Positions 49,224 through 62,600 of a DNA stretch of 64,000 bases are shown here, piece by piece. Numbering within the stretch: the first letter of the stretch is position 1; every line of letters begins with the position of its first letter. The stretch is from Colius striatus (Eukaryota; Chordata; Aves; Coliiformes; Coliidae): positions 32,889,298-32,953,297 of the forward strand of contig NC_084762.1 of NCBI RefSeq assembly GCF_028858725.1, in the 5' to 3' direction. A program made the position numbers and the translations under genes. Below the pieces are notes generated by a model. It saw nothing but the letters and a program-made list of their open reading frames with translations, was not told where the DNA came from and searched no databases.

Positions 49224-49711
49224 TGGAACACTATATCACTGTTTTGAACATTAAGGGATATTTCTACAAGAATTGGGAAAGGTAATCTGTCATACAACGA
49301 ATCAGCTCGTTAACACTTCTCTTTTGTCATCCTGATTTGTCTGATCCATGTGAGTCTCTCCATCTGCCACAATGCCACCCAAGTTTGGTTCTGCATGCAT
49401 TCCAGTGTTTTTTTCTTTACGTCAATATACATTTCCTTCCCATAACTCCCACTCCAGCAGTACAAACTCTGATCAAGATACAATATACCAGTTAGCAAGG
49501 TGACCTAGGACAAATGTTTCAACTCATGAGACTTTTTGTGCTATCAAAATTTCCTCCTGCTCACAGCTCTGTTTAGTTGTCAAGAGGCAATTAACACCAT
49601 TCTTCAACTGACACAGATATTGAGCAGAACGAACTCAACCCATCTGAACAGAATGTACTATCTCTGCAATACAATCTCCTGCTTATGTTAAAGCAACTAC
49701 ATTGATGCAAC

Positions 49712-50682
49712 TCATTTTACGTGAGAACTAATCACAACCTTACTTTGAAGTGCTGGATAATATGGAGCCAGTTGTTTGAGCATCCTGGTCATTGTAGGTA
49801 TATCCTTTCCTTGTAGTCTGTTCAATACATTGGGATTAAGACCAACAGCATCTTCATCAAACATCTTATCTGAGCTTCTGAATTGCTGGTAATCTCTGTA
49901 AGAACCACTGCCAGAAATCTGATGTGAACTCCAGTCACTCTTGTAGCCTGACTTCTGATGCCTGGATCCTTGAGACCTAGATTCACAGTTCCAGCTAGAC
50001 TCCTTGTTCCAGACAGACTCCTGGTTCCAGCTAGAGCTGTGGTTCCAGCTGGAGTCCTCATGCCACCTGGAGTTCTGGTGCCACCTGGAATCCCGGTGCC
50101 ACCTGGAACCACCTATTCCTGAAACAGTAGAATTTGCAGAAGACAGACAAGTATTCACAGGCTCATCGTTCCTGTAAGAGGAATAGTTTTGCAAAGGAGA
50201 GTTTGTGGAGTACCTTCCAGATGAAGGATATGAGGCAGAAGAATTGGGATAGGGTAATCCTTGATCACTTACACTCCTGGATCTCGCACACATTTGTTGA
50301 TTCCTCCAATTTGTACCTTCCCTGCCATATGAGACTCTGTGATCAGGGATCTTACTTCCTTGCACATCGTTGGACAAATATTCTGCCGTGTACTTACTCT
50401 CTGGACTTGTCTTATAGGAAGAAGTGTGACCAGCTGAATTATTACTGCCAGAAGCAGGTCGTCTCAACTGTCTCAGCCATTCACCGACATCACTGGCAGC
50501 ACTTCCAGTCTGAAGAGCAAAAGAGTCCCTGAGTGCAGATATCACTGCAAAATGCTTCGATTTTAGTCCATAAGATGACCCATCATCTGTTTGATAACTG
50601 TATGAGTTAGTAGGAGCAAAAGAAGCATCTGTAGAACATTCTTCATAGTGAGACAAAAAGCCTTTATTCCAGTCAGAATTTC
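49712..50682 (-). CDS. Last coding exon of the zinc-finger gene
   Basis: 971 nt. The acceptor tctgaattcag is followed by GA completing a glycine codon from the exon 51216-51111. It encodes NSDWNKGFLSHYEEC through VVISSHVK and a TGA stop. Composition is rich in Ser, Tyr, Gly and Arg, typical of disordered RNA-associated tails. The C-terminal block after the repeats (DEDAVGLNPNVLNRLQGKDI, then TMTRMLKQLAPYYPAL) looks like a conserved short helical domain. Confidence 0.85.
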
Positions 50683-53600
50683 CTGAATTCAGAAATAAAT
50701 AAAAACCAGAGAGGCACTAAAAGTCAGCAAAATATTAAAATATCAACTGAAAACACAACTACTTGGAGGTTTTATGAAACTTTCCTCTCCTGTTCTTTTC
50801 CCATTCCCTGCCTTTATGTCCTACCTGGGTCTGGCATCTTTTCACCCCAACACCCTCATGTTAAATCAGTTAGAAAAGGGTACTGCCTGGATTTCCAACA
50901 ATCTTTACTGCTGTAATGCTATCCAATGAGACTTCTTAGACAGCCAAGGTTGAAGTCATTAAGGCTTTAGAAAATGACATCCTGAACTGTCTCAGAGGGC
51001 AAAGACACAAAGTACTCTAGCAAAGAAGCATTATGGCTGGCTATAAAAGTAAACTGTCTGTGTGGCATTAGGAGCAGGCTTGGACTAGTAAAACAAAACA
51101 GCTAAATTACCTTTGGATTTTCCATATGGCTTATAGTGTTTTGGGATGCTTTTGCTTCCTGGAAATGCATCTTGAGATCTTGACATTAGTGGCCTTAGAC
51201 TGTTAGCATAATTAACCTAGGTAAAGCAAAAGGTTAGAAGGTCAGGTTTTAAATTCAAATCTTGAGCACTCTAAAAAAGACAGAAGTTCCATATATAAAG
51301 TTAGCAGAGTACTATTCTAGGTGACAGCAAACTCTATATGAAGGACATGTTGTTTTGTCAACATTAAACCACAGTTTTCTTTGGCAGAGGTAAGTGTCTG
51401 GAGAAGAGAATAAGGTGTGTGGGGAAGAGACAATGTCACTTGTTGCAAATTTCTTTACTTTATTGCTCCATATCCCTCGAAGGCTCAGCTACTGCTCGAG
51501 ATTAAGTTCCAGCAGTAGCTCAAGAGAACTTTGGTACATTCAAATCTAGGATATTTTTGAAAGTGTAGCTCTCAAAAGCCTGGTGGTGACATTTGCACAG
51601 AGACAGTTACCATAGCTGAGCTGAAATGGAATATATTATTAATGCCTAAGAAATCAGTCTGAAATCTTTCAGAAAAAAAATAAATGCTGAATATTGCAAA
51701 CTAGTAGCTACCAGAGGTGATGAGTCCTTTTTGTACAGATTCAGGTCCTTCATCAGACAGGTATTCAGTTTGTATGCAAAGAAGCTACGAAAGTTTGTAA
51801 GGGTCAACAGAAAGACAGAACATCTTGCCTATCTTAGTCTTAACAGATCAAAGCTCTCAACTGAGAGCAGAGCTACAAGTCAACAGAAAGAATGGCTTAT
51901 CCACATGCCCACAAAGGAAAGAAGTGATACATTTGGGTAGCACTTAAAGCCTGATTAATCTCAGAAGAAAAGCTATCAAGCAAAGGACCAACTGCAAAGG
52001 AAGGATGAACTGCCACACATCATGATGCAAAATGGTGCCCAGAACGAGGGAGGAACCCACGCAAAAGAAAACCAAAACTGATGGAAGATGATGAGAACCT
52101 AATAGAGATGTGTCATGCAACTCATGTATTTGGTACTTAGATATTGTAAAAAAAATTAAAATCAATGAAATTAAAATAAAAGTATATTTAACTGGGGGGG
52201 TTCTGACCTACACCTGAACTGTTACAGTTTGGGAGAGTGCCAACACAGTAAGTTCAACCACTCCTTTCCTCCCAGTGGTAACTGGAGGTCAAGGTTAAGT
52301 TACTTACTGCTGCTTTCTTTTCACAGAAGGCCTTCAAAGCTTCTGTGAGTTCCTGTGTAATATGAACAACAAGTGTTGCTTCTGAGTCTGAGGTGATGTG
52401 AAAAGTCTCCTGTTGAAAAATATTATTAGAATTCATCATCAGAAAGGGTCACCTGTACAAACAGAGCAAAGTTATACTTTGAATTTGGTATAACCAAATT
52501 TATACTATTAGCTGATACATGAGAAATATATAATACATGTTTACATATGTATACAATAAATAAAACTCTGAACATAATTATAGCCTGATGAAAGGTAACA
52601 CATAGACCAGGATGACTGTCAGTCATAACATTTTGTTGCAAATAGAGAAGGGCACAAGTCCTAAATTGTCTGAGTAGATAACTGAATGAAAACTAAGCTT
52701 CAGCACCACCAAATGTCTTTGATTCCCCCATTTTAGTACCAAAAAGATTAAAGTTTCTATTGTGATTTTCTTATTTGGAATTTTGGGAACAAGAGATACC
52801 AAAAGATATCGATATAATTCTAGGAAGTGCAGTTCCATTATGGCTATTTATCTTCTTAATGTCCAGAGACACTAATCAGTAAGTATGTAAGTGATTACAG
52901 TAAATTAAAAGAATATAAGCAGAGTCTCAAAAGGAATAGCTGTGATTTCTGTAGATAAAAATCAATTGACAGTAGTACTGATGAACTTCTTTACAGAGCA
53001 GCTAAATGGGATGACTAAAACAATGGTGGTTTTCGTCTTTCTACATGAACAGAGGTGCCTTTTATACAACTTACTCGGGCAACAGTGTCCCCAAATAAAG
53101 CAGCAACAGCTTGCCAGTTCTTTGTGTACGAGTACATCAGACTGCTACTGAACTGCATAACCAGTGCAGGATTTCAAAAGTCTTTGCTACTGTTTCCTCA
53201 CAGATAGAAAGGAACAATTTACACAAGTAATACCAAGCATTCTTGGTATTATCCCCAGACTTGCTTATTCTCTACTTCTTCCTAAAGTCACAAGCAGGTA
53301 CAGCTTAAAAGAAAATAACAAACACAAAAACTGAAAGAGAAAAATGTCTGCAATTGGCAGTGAAGCACCAGCTTGACTCTACTTGTGATTTCAGTGTATA
53401 AACACAATTCAGACTTAAATGGAATTTTGTAATTCTCTAGGTACAGAACATGGAGTAAAATTGTGAATAGCAATAGTCAGATAAACCCAAAAGACAAATC
53501 GAGGCTTACTGCGCCACTGCTAACAGCAGCTCATTCCAACAGCAGCAGCTGTGCTCTAGTCCCACCCAATCTCACTTGGCAGCAGCACTTGCCACAGCAG

Positions 53601-56600
53601 CAAGACCAGTCTGGCTCTTCTCATTCTGTGGTATCAACGCTCCTATTAGAAATGAGCAGCACTCCAGCAACATCAGTGCTGCTCACACTGCTTGAAGGTG
53701 GCTCCTCAAACAGAAGCATGACCCAGAGGACTGGCAGAGAGCTCGCGTTTAACCCTCATGTTGCTCTGAGCTGACACTGCAGTACAGCTGCACTAGCTTT
53801 TCAACGAGCAGAGTCCATTAAAGTAAAACTTGGAAATTAATGGTGAAATGAGTGAAATGGGTTTGATCAGTAACCAGCAGCTTCTTCCCAATGTTCATTG
53901 CATGGCATCATACTGGTGAAACCGCACACAACTGTTTTATACACATACCAAGAACTCCAGAGCTTTCTGTTTCCGAACAGGATCGTTCTGTGGGATTGTA
54001 GAAGAAAAACACAGGTCAATTATTTTGCTTCTGCAATAATATTCACAAAATAAGGAAATGAAGGCAAAGAGGAAAAAGCTTTTAGAAAAACAAACAGCAA
54101 GCATAAAGAAACTGCTACAACAGAAGGCACTTAAAGAATTACTACCTCTACATACCTCATGCTTATAACCATCTTCCCACCTTAAAAAAGAAAGAAATTA
54201 CAATATTAAGATGTATTGTAAAGATTACTAAGAAATTAGGTTTATTCATGGTATCTAGAATTAAATTATGTCTATTTCCAAATGTCCATCACTTACCAAT
54301 ACAGGTTATCTTTTTCTATGGCACATTTAAATTACTATTATTGCTTAAAGGTCCTTATTCTGACTGACTCTCAAGAAGAACAGTAGTACTGATGAACTTC
54401 TTTACAGACCAGCTAAAGGGGATGACTAAAATAATGGTATATTTTGTCTTCCTACATGAACAGAGGTGCCTTTTATACAACTTACTCAGGCAACCATGTC
54501 CCAGATAAAATGGCAACAGCTTGCCAGTTCCTTGTGTACGAGTACATCAGACCGCTACTGAACTGCATAACCAGTGCAGGATTTCAAATGCCTCAGCTAC
54601 TGTTTCCTCACAGACAGAACAAGAGGAGCAAGTCCAGGCAAAATAAAACATTTTCCCCATACATGATGTTTGTTACAGAAACTATTTATTAAGTAAAGAG
54701 ATCTCAAAGTGCTCTCACCTTGCTTTCTTCTTTGATGGGGCTAGAAAATTTAAAAGAATTATTAGCAACATCGTAGGGCTGAAACAGAAACATGACACAA
54801 ACAGAATGTGTTTTGGCCCTGAAGTGACTGTAGTTTCTTTAAAGGGCAGGGTTCCGCTGCCTAAACCTAGGCACATACCTCAATTTTAGAAACCACCAGG
54901 CATCCTTGTGAAACATCTAGGGAAGACGTGTGCCCTGACAGCTTTGCAGGGTACCCTGTACCATCTCTGCTCAGGCAACTGAACCCTACACTAGAAGTCA
55001 GTATCGACTGAGCTGAGGTGGACATTCCTCCATGTGAAAAGTGAGAAGGTTTGGACTGGGGTTTTTTTCCTCCTGTGAAAAGCCTACCAAAGCTGCACAT
55101 ATAATAGTTTAATCTCCAACAGAAGTTATGAAGATTAGAATGTCTAATCATTGCTATTGACAGTACAATGCACAAACATGAGGAAGGAGGAGAAGCTCAG
55201 TAAAACAAGGCAGTCTAAAACAGCAGCTGTGCTGCAGAGAATCAGCTACTGAATGGTATTTATAACTTCTTCAGTCTTTATCAGCACAGGTGTTCTAGGA
55301 TAAGCAATAGGGCAAGTAATAATTCTCAGGAGAAATGACATCTTTGCCCCTATCATAGGAGGCTCAAAGAATCATGTAGCTGTTTTAACTACCTGTTGTT
55401 GAATACATGCTCATGAGTTGCAACAAGAAGTTGCACTGTAGGTCCCAAAAGTTTTCTGAATGTCAGGGAAGAAAAGGACTGCTATCACTTCACAGAAGAC
55501 ATCAAATGAATTAAGAATCATGGAAAGGTAGCATGGGAGGGACCTCTGCAGGCAGAATCACAGAACCATAGAAAAAGTTTAAGTTGGAAGGGACCTCTGG
55601 AGGTCCTCTAACCCAGCCCTGGAGGCAAGAGAAAGTACCACAGAAGTGGTAAGTAACAGAAACCAAAAAATTAACTGTAACAGGATGACATTGACAACCA
55701 GAATAATTTTCACAGAATTGTTTACTGACCTTGCTACGACCTACTTTCAGGTAGTTGCAGAGCAATAAGATCTCCCTTCAAGCATCCTTTTCTCTAGGCT
55801 AAACAACTCCATTTCCCTCAGTCACTCCTCATAGGTCTTGTTCTTCCTTAAATTACTCAACTGATGCTTTCAATTGAGTCTTTCCAGTAAGCCCCCAAAA
55901 TCCTCCCTGTTTGAAAAGAGGGGTGGAGACAAGGAGTGCTACTCAGTGGCTGGAAACTTCACCCTACTCAAGCTAACTACTGAAGTTCTGCTCTCTTTAA
56001 CAAAGACTAGCCTCAAGACTAGTTAGTTCAGGCTGCTTAGGCCCAAGTTCAGTTGAATTTTTGTTTATTTGGTTCAGGCCCATCAGGGGACAAAAGACCA
56101 CTATTAGCCAGCCTCAGGTACCAAAGACCCGAGAATTGTCAAAGGGCAGGGAGGGCTTATTTGCTGCTTATGGTCCCAGGCAAAACAGACCAGGCTACTC
56201 CAGCCTTGGGGAAGGAAATAGAAAGTAATTTAATGCAACACCAACTAAAGCGTAACCATAAAACCCCAAAACATAACAAACATAACACAACACAGAGTGG
56301 TACAACGACGAAGAGTACAACCAACCCTTTAAGAACACCTTCTCCCCACTCCTCCCCTCTTCCTGGGCTCAGAGCCCTGATCCATGTGTTTTATCTCCTC
56401 CCTGACGAACAGCTGGTGGGGGGGGCGGCAGGGAGTGGGGTTTCAGTCAGTCTATTCCTGATAGCTTCTGCCCTTTGTCTCTCCTCAGGACAGGTGGGCT
56501 CCACACCAGTCCTCCCTGCAAGTCCATGGGGTACCTCACACACCTGGCAGCCCTGCACGGGCTGCTCCGACGCGCATTTATCCCAAAGGCTGCAGCTCCT

Positions 56601-59600
56601 CTCTGCCTCTCGTGTGGGGCTGCTCTGTGGCCCGCAGGCTCTCCAACACGGCCTGGGCCATGGCCGCCTCCTCACACAGTCCCTCGCCCATCCGGGTGCA
56701 CTCACAGGGAGCTGCTGGTGGCTCTCAGTCCTGTCATGGCCCTGCATGGGTTGCAGGGGCACAGCTGCATTCTCACCTCGGCTTGCAGAGGGGTCTCTGG
56801 TCTGGTGCTCTTCCTTCCTTCCTCCTTCTCTGACTGAAGGGTCCATGTGGTCGCCTCCATCTTGTATCACTCTTGCAGCTCCTGCCAGCACTTCAAATTC
56901 CTGTCCCTAAATAGTGATGGCAATAGATTGGCCCAGCCGGGCCAGAGGTGGGTCTGAACCCAGGAGCCAGGGTAAAGTCCAAGAACTCTTTATTGGGTCT
57001 TCACTGGAACTCCTTCCCCTTGTTACCAAGCTAAAGCAGCTCCTCACTACACCATGACAATTTTTTAAGTCTTCGAGAATGGCAATTTCCCACTTCTCTG
57101 GACAGGCAGCTTCAGTGCTTGACCACTCACTGTGCAGAACTTTCTGAACATTCCATCAGCACTTCCTTTATTGCAAGCTGTGATGAATGTTGCCACTTGT
57201 TCTTTCCCTGCGTATCTTCTTAAAGTCTGTCTCCCTCTCTGGAGCCATGTTTTAGGTTGTGGAAGACATTTGGATTCCTTACTTAGCTGCTGCCTTCTCC
57301 AAGGTAGTCAAACCCAGCTCCCTAAAACTGTCTTCCACATCATATGCTACAATCTCTTGATGATCTTTTGTAGCTGGTGAATCACCTGCTGACTCTTTCC
57401 AGTTCATCAAAACTTCTCATGTACAGAGGACACAGAGTTTGTGAAGCAGCTCAATGAGTCCTTAACAGAAGGGGATAAGCACCTCCCTCAATCTGCAAGC
57501 TGCACTTTTGCTAATTCAGTCTAGTATGCTGTTGGCCTTCCTTATATCAAGAGTGCATTGCTGATTCATCCAGTCGAGTTGTTGCTCTATTCCAGGTGTA
57601 ATGATAAAATGATATCCATCCTTCTTCCCCCATCCACAGAGCCGGCCCATGTCATTGCAAAACACAGTCAGGCTAGTCAAATCCAGTCTATCCTTGGTAA
57701 ATCCACACTGGCTATTCCCAGACACTTTCTTGACCTTCACACACACCAGTAAATGACATCCATGAGGATGTGCACCATAATTTTTTATATGATCCAAGAC
57801 AGTCTATAGCAACATTTTACTTTTGTAGACAAACAGATTGTTTTTAGGTCCTCAATGAACTCCTCTGATTGTCATGAGTTTTCAAAGACTTTGAGGGAGC
57901 AGGCAGCTTCCTCAACACCAGAAACATCCCTTTTTGTCCTGTGGCCTTGTACGTGCTCAATTTGCTCTTCCCTACAGTGGGTAACGTCATTCTCCCCTAA
58001 GCTTTACAACTATGCACAAAGATCTGAGAACAGACCTTCCCAACAAAGACCAAGGCAAAGAAGGCTACAAATCACTCAGCCTCTTCCACATCCCTCATCA
58101 CCAGGCTTCTTGCTCAGCAGAAGGCCTACATCTTCTTTTGCTGCTGTCATATCTGCAGAAGCTCTTCATATTCCTTCAACCTCCAGGCAAGCTCTGTCTT
58201 AATTTCACCCCAAATACATCTGCAATTCTTATATGCAGCCTACCTCTGCCTCTGTTCTTGGTACGCTTCTGTTCAGCATTTAAGATCAGCTAGGAGTTCC
58301 CTGTTCAAACACATCAGCCACCTGCTATGCCTGTTCATAGCCTTGGACAGCAGAACAGATAATTTCTGCTCATTGAGGAGGTTCTCCATGAAGACTGATT
58401 AGCTTTTTCAAGCTTCTTTTCCTTTTAAATCAGCTTCTCAAGAGATTCTGACTACTAGTTTTCTGAAGAAGCTGAAGCCTGTTCTCTTAAAGTTCAAGGT
58501 TATTAGTCTAATATGTAACTTTCTCATTACCCAAAGAGTTTTCATTTGTCTCACAGCAATTAAGGTTGCCATTGACTGTCACATTGCTAACAGTTTTTCC
58601 ATAAAAGACTTCTTGTTGACTCATCCAGCATCTGCACAGAAAACTGGCCCTGACTCACTTTTGGATTGTTTGCAACATTCCATGCTGCTTTTCCAGCAAA
58701 AAGTCACTCTCTCCAAGAAAACTGGGAGAACTACGGTTGAGAGGCTTCTTCCCATTATGTAAATAAGACAGCCTTGCTGCAGACTGCCTGTTGGAGAGAT
58801 CTACCATGATGATGTTCTTTTTCGCCTCTCCCCTAGTGCTGACCCATAAACCCTCAACAACCATCAGCTATGGCTCTATATTGAAAAGGTGCTCTTCCAT
58901 CCACCACAACTTCTACTGTCGTTTTCTGTGCTAACTTTCATAAGAAGTCCTTATCCTTCCATTGCAGCATTCCAGTCACATAAGCTATTGCCTTACATCC
59001 CTGCAATTCTAATGGCATCATAGTTCTGTGACCACACATGAACTTCCAGCTTCACCATCTAGTAGTCCAACTCCCACTTCAAGCAGAACTACTGCCAAGG
59101 TATGATTCTAGTTTTGTAGCCAGGTCTTGAAAACCTCCACAGATGAAGATTTCACTAACTATGAGCTCACTAGTTACCTGTTCCAGTGGTGTACTATTAT
59201 CTAAGACAGAAGATTTTTCTGAGTTCATCCTCTCCTCAAGCTGCAATCTGTGGCTGCCTTCTCTTGTTACATTGCCTGCAATAACCAACAACTTTGGCTT
59301 TGTCAACCTTGTAGCAGTCTATAGACACTTGAAGGGCAGTTTTAAGATCACCTCTTACCCTCCCCTTTCCCATTCTAAACAAGCCCTGCTCCATCTAACC
59401 CTCATCCTAGGTATATGCTCTTGATGCCTAAGAATCCTCATAATCTGTTGTCGGATTCTCTCGAATTTCTCCACTTTTCCCTTGAGCTAGAATAAACACA
59501 ACTGGATACAGTACCCAAAGTTTGGTCTTACTAGCACCAAATGGTAGGGGATAAGACTTTTCTTCAATCTGCTGGCTGTGCTTCTCCTGAAGTATCACAG

Positions 59601-62600
59601 TATATGTACCTTATGTGAAATGAGAGCATTTTCTTGGCCCATACTCAGCTTGGCATCCACTATAACCTTCATGTTCTTTTTTTAGCAAGACTGATCAGTC
59701 CGTCACTTCCCATCCTCTACTGACACACAGAGCTATGTACCTGCTGGAGATATAGACAAGCTTCTCCAGCTATCTGCTATAACTTCAAGGAAGCAATAAT
59801 GTAATCTGAAAAGCCTGTTCCAAAATAGCAAAGTATTTTCATTTTGCTGATGTATTCCATTACAGGATTAAGAGTAGTTTTTAAAAAGGCAAAAAATGAT
59901 GCAGACAGAATTGAGAGACTAAATTAAACCAGAACCTCCTATGTTGTACTGCCACTCTGAGTAATTGGTTACAGGAATTATCTTAATAAATTACTATTTA
60001 TAATTTGAAGCCTAAGACAAAGTACAGATAATCTCTCTTCTGTAAGAGAATAAAGAAATATCATAATTTATCCTTTAAGAAAAACCACAAATAATTCACT
60101 TCAAGGTCTTTTGTACATACCATACACATATATATGTGTGTGTACATATACAGATATTTTAAAAAGGATACATAACCTTATCTTAGTTCTGCATATGGTC
60201 TCTGCAGCAGCCAAAATTTGGTGTACAATTCACAGAAGCCACTGATGATCAATCAAAATAACTGCACTGCTACAGTGTCATGGATTTGTGTGGAGATGCT
60301 TTTTGCCTGATAACAGGGAGGGGGCTGCAGTGCTGGTCCCAGTGCTGTAGGCAGTTCCCAAAACATCCCCTTGCTCTGAAGTGGACCAATCTCCAGCCTG
60401 CCCAGGCCCACCTGGTGCCTCTGTCACCTCTATTTCAGAAGGAAAATCTGAGCTGCAAGAGGAGGTGAAGGAGTGGTACAAGATGGAGGTGACCATGCAG
60501 ACCCCCATGGGTCTTCCTCCTCAGAGAAGGAGGAAGGAAGGAGGAGCATCAGACCAGAGATCCCTCTGCAATCTATGGTGAGAATGCAGCTGTGCCCCTG
60601 CAACCCACAGAGGGCAATGACAAGACTGAGAACCACCAGCAGCTCCGTGTGAGTGCACCCAGACGGGCAAGGGACTGTGTGAGGAGGCAGCCATGGCACA
60701 GGCTGTGCTGGAGAGCCTGCGCACCGCAGAGCAAACCCACACGAGAGGCAGAAAAGAGCTGCAGCCCTCAGGATGAATGCACATTGGAACTGCCGGTGCA
60801 GGGCTGCCAGGTGTGTGAGGTACCCTGCAGAGGAGCAGGAAAGACCAGTGAGGAGCCCATCTGCCCTGAGGAGAGACAAAGGGCAGAAACTATCGGGATT
60901 GGACTGACCAAAACCTTCAATCCCTGCCCTCCTGCACCACTCAGGTGGGGAGAAGATAAAGACACTAGGATCAGGGCCCTGAGTCTGGGAAGAAGGGAAG
61001 GGTGGAAGGAAGGTAGTCTTAATGGGCTGGTTGTGGTCTTCATCATTGCACCCCTCTGTGTTGTTTTCTGTTTGTTATGTTTTTGGGTTTTATGGTTTTA
61101 TGGCTGTTGGTGGATTAAATTAGTTTATTTTCTTCCCCAAGTTGAATAGTCTTGTCTGTTTTGCCTGGGACCATAAGTGGCAATTAAGCCCTTCCTGTCC
61201 TTAGGGTGTTCCAAAGGCCCTTGGTACTTACAGCTAATAGTGGTCCTTTGTTCCTAGATAAGCCTAAACCACAACACATGGCAAGATCCTACAGCTGGAT
61301 TCACACTGACAAACTCCATTGATCTATGCAACCTTCACTCATTTCAATCCAGCCTACCTTCCCACTGATTTTTGTACTAGGGTCAAAAGGCAGCAAGTAG
61401 GTGTTTCTTCAGGTTGGCCTTGTCAAGAATCAATAAAGACCTCAGAATCAAAGAAGCTGGAACACAAAAAGTTTCATTTAAACATAAGGAAAAACTACTT
61501 TACTGTGAGGATGAGGGAGCCCTGGCACAGGCTGCCCTGGGAAGGTCTGGAATCTCCTTCTCTGGAGGTTTTCAAAACCTGCCTGGACACATTCCTATGT
61601 GATACGATTTAGGTGGATCTGCTTTAGCAGGGGGCTGGACTAGATCACCTCTAAAGGTCCCTTCCAACCCCTACCTTTCTATGATTCTATGAATAGCACA
61701 CCTACAGTAACAAAGGACATAACTCATACTGTAGGAGTGAGGTTACTATGTTTGAGGGCTTGGTCTCCATTGCATGTTCCAATGGACTTGTTAAAGGACT
61801 GTTAATTTCCACTTTTACCAGATATACAACCAGTGTATGTATGTCTTTTGATGACTGAAATGAGGGAGAGAGGCTTTATCAGCTTATTCAGGAAAAAAAC
61901 CCAAACCACGAAATATCATTTTTCCATTCTTTTTCACTTTCCTTGATTACCAAATTAACGTAGTTATCTTAGATGCCTCCAGAACCAAGCCACTGAAGAA
62001 CACCTAAGAAACACTGCAAGTCTAGTAATTCTTCCCTCATTTCAAACTCACAAAAACCGGAAAATCTCGAAGAACATTTTGTGCTGTTACAAGTTGAACA
62101 GTCAAACCCTTTTGAGTCCAACTACTAATTCAAATTAGGCCAAATATCATTTAAGTCAAAGCTACTATATTCAAGTAATAAACATACTTACGTGAGGTGC
62201 TTGGTCTTACGTAACCTTCAACCTAGGAATAGAAATAGTTTCATATTAGATTTGCTGATTAAAATTGTGTAACAACAGTCTCGACTGCTACTGCCTTTGG
62301 AAAAAGGAACAAGTACTTTTATTTATCCTGGCATAGTATTGCCCATAATTTTATAGATATAATCCTGTAAATATAAATGAAATATGAGAGAAAGTTTGCT
62401 TACATCTGCGAAAACTTAAGTTGCAAAAACGTTAGTTGCAAAACTAAAAATCATTGATGTAAAGCAATAAAATGCCTGAGCCACTGAATTCAGACTGAAC
62501 ATTTTCTATCTTGAAAAAAACTCTAACTTTTAAAAAATGAATAACTCTCTCTTTTAAGATTAATTTCAATGCTGCTGGTTTTTTCCTTTGATTTTTCGGG

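Noticed and set aside
56053-56910. 285-codon plus-strand frame
   Set aside because: It spans the start of the inverted repeat arm and the frame reads antisense to the frame seen in the other arm; treated as repeat-derived.
61819-61854. 36-nt candidate exon of the zinc-finger gene with an excellent acceptor
   Set aside because: It keeps the phase but does not supply the missing base count, so I did not include it in the gene model. It could still be real alongside another unseen exon.
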